In this document: one piece after another, positions 57,508-64,000 of the stretch
Position numbering within the stretch: the stretch's first letter is position 1
Layout: the number at the start of each line of letters is the position of its first letter
Origin: Syncephalastrum monosporum B8922
Lineage: Eukaryota > Mucoromycota > Mucoromycetes > Mucorales > Syncephalastraceae
Assembly: GCA_000697355.1 (NCBI GenBank)
Contig: JNEN01001256.1
Span: 124,001-188,000 of the forward strand
DNA length: 64,000 bases
Direction of reading: 5' to 3'
Translations under genes and position numbers: made by a program
Notes under the pieces: generated by a model
Database searches by the model: none
Seen by the model: only the letters and a program-made list of their open reading frames with translations
Told to the model about the DNA's origin: nothing

Positions 57508-60500
57508 ATGGATTCTGAACCACTAGAACAGAGACCACAACCATGGTCTCGAGATCAATACGATCCACATGAACAAGATGGCGCACCACTCTCGCGTACC
57601 AAGAGCAGCGCAGGTGGCTATGGTGAACGTGATGGCAACGCCGTCGACTATGACGATGCTATGGCGAACTATGAAGACATGCGCCGCGAATTGACCAAGC
57701 AATCGACGGTCCATCATGGCGACATTGACGTCGAGAAAGGCCAAGTCGAGCAATTCGATCTTACTGACTATCTCTCTGGCATTGATCGCAAGAAGGGCGA
57801 GGAGAATTTTCAACCGAAGGAGCTCGGGCTTGTTGTCAAAGGCCTGACGGTCAAGGTATGCCTTTTATTGGTATGATTTGTTTTGCACTATTGTTTACTT
57901 ATCATTGCCATGAACAGGGTCTTGGTGCTGATGCCGAATGGATTCCCACAATCACAACTGCCTTCGAGAAATTTTTCAAGTTCTGGAACTGGGGCCGCAA
58001 AATGGGCCATGACCGTACGATTCTCAAGGACATCAATTGCTACTGCAAACCCGGCCAGATGCTCTTGATTCTCGGCCGTCCCGGTGCTGGTTGTACATCA
58101 CTCCTCAAAGTCCTTTCGGAGATGCGCAAGGGCTTCACAGAGGTCACGGGTGACGTCCGCTATGGTGGTATCGACTCGAAAGAATTCGGCAAGGTCTACC
58201 GTGGTGAAGTCTGCTACAACGAGGAGGAAGACATCAACTACCCTACACTCACGGCTAAGCAAACTCTCCAGTTTGCGCTTCGTCTCAAGACTCCCGGCAA
58301 ACGCATCGAAGACTCCAAGGGCGAGTTCATCAACAACGTCCTGTACATGCTCGGCAATATGCTGGGTCTTACCAAGCAGATGGACACCATGGTCGGCAAC
58401 GAGTTCGTCCGTGGTCTCTCTGGCGGTGAGCGCAAGCGTCTAACCATTGCTGAAGCCATGACGACTGGCTCCTGTATCAACTGTTGGGACTGCTCCACCC
58501 GTGGTCTCGATGCCTCGTCAGCCTTGGACTATGTCCGCTCTCTGCGTATCATGACCGACATTCTCAAGAAGACAACGGTGGCGACCCTCTACCAGGCCTC
58601 GGACAGTATCTACCAGCTATTTGACTTGACCATGGTCCTCTACGAAGGTCATTGCATCTACTTTGGCCCAATGGAGCAAGCGAAGCCCTATTTTGAGGAT
58701 CTCGGTTTCTTCTGCCCCTCGCGCAAGTCCACGCCCGACTTCTTGACTGGTATTTCCAACTGGCAGGAGCGTGAGGTCAAGCCCGGTTTTGAAGGCAAGA
58801 CCCCCAACACCCCCCAAGAATTCGAAGCCTGTTATCGCAACTCGGAGATCTGCAAGCAGATGCACGACGTCGTTGCCCAGTACGAGGCCGAAATTGCTGA
58901 ATCCCGTCCTGATATTGCTTTCCGTCAGGCTGTCGAGGAAGCTCATCAGAAGCACGCTGGCAAGAAGTCGCCTTACACTGCTACGCCCTTCCAGCAGGTT
59001 AAGGCACTTACCATCCGTCAGTTCCAACTCATCTACGGTATGTTTGGATTTTTTTACCCTTACAGGATATGACATGTACTTATTTTCTTTGTGTATAGGT
59101 GATAAGGGTGCCCTTGTCTCTCGTTATGGTGGTGTTATCGTTAAAGGCCTGATTATGGCCTCCGTCTTTTTCCTTATGCCCAAGGATGCTACCGGTCTCT
59201 TCTCCCGCGGTGGTTTCCTTTTCTTCAGTTTGACATTCAACTCGCTTATTTCCCAATCCGAACTGGCTACTTTCATGCAAGGCCGTGGCGTGCTTGAGAA
59301 GCACAAGTCATTTGCTCTCTACCGCCCCGCATTCTTTTACCTTGCCCAGGTCATGGCTGATATCCCGCTCGCTATTATCCAGGTCATCATCTTCCAAATT
59401 TGTGTGTACTTTATGGCTGGTCTCAGTTTGACCGCTGGTCAGGTAAGCATTCGTATGATTTTTTGATGTTCATGCAGAAATGCTCAATCATTTGCTTGCT
59501 ACTTTCTAGTACTTTACATACATGGTGAATCTGATCTTCATCAACCTGGCTATGAACGGCTTCTTCCGTTTCTGCGGTTCCATCTCGCCCAACTTCTTTA
59601 TCGGTTCCCAAGGTTCCAGTGTCATCCTCATTGCTATGCTTATCTACTCGGGCTACCAGATCCCGTATATCAAGATGCACCCCTGGCTTATGTGGATCTA
59701 CTGGATCAACCCGATGGCATACTCTTACAAGGCGATCGCGGCCAACGAAATGCACGGCAACTACTTTTCTTGCGTAGGTGCTGGAAACTCATACCCATCC
59801 GGTCCGTCCTACACCGACCAGGCTTACAAAGCCTGCTCTGTCCATGGTGCCCAACCCGGCGCATATGCTGTTCTCGGTGATGACTACCTCGAAGTCGCTT
59901 ACGGCTATGCGACCTGGCAGCGCTGGATCAACTTTGTCGCTGTTGTCCTGTTCTTCTTCTTCTTCACGATCCTGACCGCTCTCTCGATGGAATACCTGAA
60001 CATGGCCAGCGGCGGAGGTTCGCAGATCAAGGTCTACAAACGCAATCGTGCCCCTCAGGAGGATGCCGAAGGTCATGCTGTCGCTCAAAAGCGTGACAAG
60101 AATGCCAACCTCGAAGCCGTCGCGGAAGGCACAACCTTCACCTGGCAACACATTGACTATACCGTGCCCGTCAAGGGTGGCCACCGCCAGCTGCTGTGTG
60201 ACGTCGGTGGTATCGTGCGCCCCGGCCATCTTACTGCTCTCATGGGCTCCTCCGGTGCTGGCAAGACCACGCTGCTCGATGTCCTTTCGCAACGCAAGAC
60301 CATTGGCAAGATCGAGGGCCGCATGTACATGAACGGCGAGAAGCTCCACGATGACTTTGAGCGTATTACCGGCTACTGTGAGCAGATGGATGTCCACAAC
60401 CCCAACGCGACCGTTCGCGAGGCACTCAAGTTCTCTGCCTACCTCCGCCAACCCGCCGACGTGCCCAAGGCAGAGAAGGATGCCTATGTCGAGCAGATCA

Positions 60501-62017
60501 TTGGCTTGCTTGAGATGGAACACATTGCCGACGCTCTGATTGGTACTGCCAGCAGCAACAAGGGTATCTCGGTCGAGGAGCGCAAGCGCCTGACCATCGG
60601 CGTCGAACTCGTTGCCAAGCCCAAGCTGCTTTTCTTGGATGAGCCTACCTCGGGTCTGGATGCCCAGTCTTCGTTCAACATTATCCGCTTTATCCGCAAG
60701 CTCGCCGACGCCGGCTGGCCCGTGCTCTGCACCATCCATCAGCCCTCGGCCACCTTGTTCAGCTACTTTGACCACATTCTGCTTCTGGTACGCGGTGGCA
60801 AGACGGCTTACCACGGCGAGATTGGCCCCGACAGCCGCACCATGATTGATTACTTTGAGTCGAACGGCGCCTCCAAGTGCTCGCCTTCTGCCAACCCGGC
60901 AGAGTATATTCTCGAAGTCGTTGGTGCCGGTACGGCAGGGGTCGCGCAAGCTGACTGGGCCGAGATCTGGGAGAACTCCAAGAACGCTAAAGACTTGCAA
61001 GACGAACTCGAAGGCATCCATGGCACGGTCGACCAGAACCAAAAGAAAGCAACCCTGACCTACTCGCTTCCCTTCTGGAGCCAGTTCTGGATCGTCTTCA
61101 AGCGCATGAACGTATCCTGGTGGCGCTCGCCCTCGTACAACGTCGGTCGCTTGATCAAGGTCTGCTTCGTTGCTCTGATGTCTGGTTTCTCCTTCTGGAA
61201 GCTATCCAATAACGCTGCCGACATGGAGAGCCGTTTGTTCTGTATCTTCACGACTCTGATTATGGCCAACTCGCTCATCGTCTTGGTGCAGCCTCGTTTC
61301 ATGGAAGAACGCCAATGGTTCCGTCGCGAGCACGCCTCCAAATACTACGGCTGGTTCCCCTTTGCTCTGTCCTGCATTCTTGTCGAAATCCCTTACATCT
61401 TTGTCTTTGACGCGCTGTTCATGTTCTGCTTCTACTGGACCGCCGGCTTGCAACCTTCGTCGGACCGCGTAGGCTATTTCTATCTTCTCTTTGGTACCTT
61501 CTTGGGCTTCTCCATCTCCTTTGGTTTCTTGATCGCCTCCTTCTCGACCACGCCCACCATGGCCGCCGTTATCAACCCGTTCTTCTCGTCAATCTTGATT
61601 CTGTTTGCTGGTATCATGCAGCCTCCGTCGGCCATGCCCCACTTCTGGAGCGCGTGGATGTACTGGCTTGACCCATACCACTACCTTATCGAAGGCTTTA
61701 TGGTAAACGAGCTTCACAGCATGAAGATCGAGTGTGTCGATTCGGATTTCCTCAAGTTCCGCACCCCTGCCGGTCAGACCTGCGCCCAATACACCGAAGA
61801 GTTCTTTGCCTCGGGCGGCCGTGGTTACGTGGCCAACCCTGAATCGACCGATCTCTGCAACTACTGCCAATACTCTTATGGTGACGATTATTACGAAAAG
61901 CTCGGCTGGTCCTTTGACAACCGCTACCGCGATTTCGGTATCCTGCTCTGCTTCTGGATTTTCAACATCTTGGCGTTCGCTGCCTTTGTTTGGCTCTTCC
62001 GCAAACCCAGACGTTAA
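57508..62017 (+). CDS. PDR-type full-size ABC transporter (ABCG subfamily)
   Basis: Four exons, 57508-57855, 57918-59037, 59099-59442 and 59510-62017, give 1,439 residues in the reverse topology NBD1-TMD1-NBD2-TMD2. NBD1 has the degenerate PDR Walker A GRPGAGCTS, signature LSGGERKR and a WDCSTRGLDAS Walker B region. NBD2 has the canonical Walker A GSSGAGKTT, a degenerate signature VEERKRLTIG and LLFLDEPTSGLDAQSS. TMD1 contains GGFLFFSLTFNSLISQSELA and FRFCGSISPNFF; TMD2 has FYWTAGLQPSSDRVGYFYLL and a Cys-rich last extracellular loop. Members export azoles, sterols and other lipophiles at the plasma membrane. The asymmetric NBDs (one degenerate ATP site) are normal for the family. C-ended codons suggest high expression. 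Confidence 0.96.
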
Positions 62018-63896
62018 ATTCCCAGTATTCATTCAACTATTTCCCCTTCCTTCAGTTCACAACTATTCTCCCCCTAGACAACACCATCTTTCATAATCTT
62101 AGATTTCAAACACCCATATGTACAGATTATATATCACATCTTTATTCAGTTTACTGTTCTTTACTCATTTATAAAAAGCAACATCGTTTTTTACTCTAAT
62201 TAGCATCCAATTTGGATGACCTTTTATGTTATGCGCAGGTCCTCATATTCTGTGCAATACCGCGAAACATTATACAAATCAGGTCAGGTGAAGGCACATA
62301 CTAATGCTATGCAATTTACTGGTCCTGATGACAGTATACTTCTGGATCACTGATTTTGTTCTGTTTCGGGTAAGGCTTCGGTCGGTACGGACATGGCATC
62401 CGCGCGAACGAGTTAAAAGCCACGCTTTGTGCATGATGCAGCAAGAATGCATTTTGTACATCTCAAGTTTGTTTACTACAGATGAGCTGGTCGTTGTTGT
62501 TGTTATTATTTATCACGCGTGCGATAAGTCAACAGAAGGTCGCGTGGTCAATTGTCACTACCACGGACAATGATCTCGGTATTCGGTTAGATAGATTGAT
62601 AAAAAATAAAAAAAGCTGATTAGTCCCAGATACGAAAGTGCACTCTTTTCCTTACTTGTGGCACACGAGCTGACATACAAAAGGCAACTCAATCCCAATG
62701 GCTGGGTTTCACTTTGATGAAAACAAGTCAAAATGGAGAGAAAAGAAAGAGTCTCAGGGTGGGTTGCTACATCTGCTGTATTTTGCGGAAACTTGGGGAG
62801 ATAAAAGTTGTTGTAAAGCGTCACGGTTGCACACTCCTCTTGTATTTCCCAAGCGGACTTAATGAAGCTCAACGCCAGACCGTCTTTCTTTTTCCGTGGT
62901 CTCTTCCTGTTCCCGTAAACCTGCACAGAAGGGGCAAACGAACTCTGACACAAATTTCATTGATTTCAACATTGAAGAGAAACATGAGCAACTCCGTGCT
63001 TTGGTTTCATGCATGTTGCATGTCGCAGGAAAAAGTTTTTTTCTGTATATCCGGGCAAGTCAGGTGATGTGACACATTCTTTTTGTATGTTGGCCAAGTG
63101 AGAGATGGTCGTGGCACAGCACCACGTACTCATCCGCCTGTGCCTGGGCTGCTCGCGCTAGCATCAGCCAATCTCGCTGTTTTACTCCCCCGAGAATGGA
63201 TCAATGGAGATCTTCTTTTTTTCTTTACACAAGCTCTATTTGTTGTTTTTTTTTCTGGGGGGGGGGGGCTTGCAAAATTGAACCGCGGAACGGCTGCCGA
63301 AAGTAACGGCACATTGTCTTCACCTTTTTTTTTGTCACTTTCTCTCTCTGGTGTTTTCATCATATTCAGGCACATGCAAAGAGTTACGTCAAAAAGGACC
63401 AAACAGAATGGAAGTTAAACTCGTCTTGTGTGTGGTAGAAGATAGAGTTTTGATTAATGACGTTGATGGGCAAAGGCCGCAGAGCTGCCCTGCCCGTGTT
63501 TGGCATGTGCTTGATTTTTTCCTTTTTTTTTCTTTGCCATGACGAAGTAAGTCCGATTGGGTGTGAAGTGTGAGTGAGTATGAGTGAGTTGTGTGTATGT
63601 TTTTTTTTTCTCGTCAGTCGCTGTTGTAACTTTACGGTTGTTCTTCTTTTGGTGCGGATTGCCCCTTTGTCCCTTTGTTCTTTTTCTTTTCTTGTCATCT
63701 TTTGCTTTGCTATTGGTGTTCCTTTTTCTTTTTTTTTTAATTCAATTTTTACACGACCACCAACACCATCGGCTTATATCTTCTGCTACGGCTCGCATAG
63801 ACTCGACAACTTCAGAGCTGTTCATTGACATTCACACAACACGCGCGCCCTAGCTTAGCCTAGCCTACTCAGCCTACTCAGCTTGATTGCAACAAG
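62018..63896. other. Gene-poor region, no supported gene
   Basis: About 1.9 kb with homopolymer runs (G9 at about 63258-63268, several T8-T10 runs) and a pyrimidine-rich stretch from about 63490 to 63760 that is likely the promoter of the gene starting at 63897. The direct pentads agcct/tagcc and agcctactc are repeated at 63855-63882. Open frames here are compositionally driven. Confidence 0.5.
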
Positions 63897-64000
63897 ATGC
63901 CAGGCACCACCCACGGCAGACTCGCTGATCAACCAAGCATTCTGACAGCACCGCGTGGAGATGCCACCAAGAATGGAGATTCTGACTTGGGGTAATCACC
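63897..64000 (+). CDS. 5' end of a gene cut by the window edge
   Basis: An ATG at 63897 in good context (caagATG) opens MPGTTHGRLADQPSILTAPR, then GDATKNGDSDLG. A donor-like ggtaatc follows in the last bases, so this may be exon 1 of a spliced gene. The long pyrimidine-rich upstream region resembles promoters elsewhere in the window. Product unknown. Confidence 0.35.

Noticed and set aside
59789..61042. 417-codon open frame antisense to the ABC transporter
   Set aside because: A shadow of the C-ended codon bias of the transporter; no independent coding evidence.
62714..63418. Two overlapping plus-strand frames of 110-120 codons
   Set aside because: Composition-driven, with homopolymer runs; no domain, no splice support.

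Overview
The window looks like nuclear DNA of an early-diverging filamentous fungus, most likely Mucoromycota and probably Mucorales (inference). The support is many short GT-AG introns (about 50-90 bp), pyrimidine-rich promoters, fungus-specific genes (AUR1, UPF0658 Golgi protein, Cbk1/Orb6 kinase, PDR-type ABC transporter, Oca1 phosphatase), and decayed mobile elements of types common in that group. Gene models were spliced by hand; nearly all close in frame with canonical splice sites. I saw no tRNA, rRNA or CRISPR array.

Layout. 1-1 kb: the SAGA/TREX-2 subunit gene SUS1/ENY2. 1-7.3 kb: mobile-element debris (Tc1/mariner relic, an intact gag-like ORF, two MITE-like hairpin elements, a broken spliced gene of unknown family). 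7.3-27 kb: a dense housekeeping block with Cbk1-type NDR kinase (-), Oca1-type phosphatase (-), CPSF160/Cft1 (+), UPF0658 Golgi membrane protein (+), RFWD3-like RING/WD40 E3 ligase (+), a secreted-ectodomain/TM/SH3 protein (+), an SLC10A7/Rch1-like carrier (+), a serine-rich hypothetical (-) and a small PLDc_N membrane protein (-). 27-36.8 kb: a mobile-element graveyard with a second Tc1/mariner relic, a serine-recombinase relic, two Ty3/gypsy (chromovirus-like) integrase remnants, a LINE reverse-transcriptase fragment and duplicated pieces of unrecognised spliced gene families.

36.8-48.4 kb: an APC amino-acid permease (+), a signal-peptide/TM protein (+), a SANT/Myb protein (+), the bifunctional purine enzyme ADE16/ATIC (+), calcineurin B (+) and an acidic hypothetical (-). 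48.4-51.4 kb: gene-free. 51.4-54.8 kb: inositol phosphorylceramide synthase AUR1 (-) and a pepsin-type aspartic protease (-). 54.8-57.5 kb: gene-free, with a LINE 3' relic. 57.5-62 kb: a full-length PDR-type ABC transporter (+), then a gene-poor stretch and the first codons of a gene cut by the window edge.

Functional links are loose, as expected in a fungal genome. Several genes concern the cell surface and stress (Cbk1, calcineurin B, AUR1, PDR transporter, SH3 membrane protein). Two concern mRNA (SUS1, CFT1). I found no convincing undescribed multi-gene system. The best leads are duplicated unrecognised spliced families in the transposon-rich tracts, the serine-recombinase relic, the possibly domesticated gag ORF, and a splice-phase conflict in CFT1.
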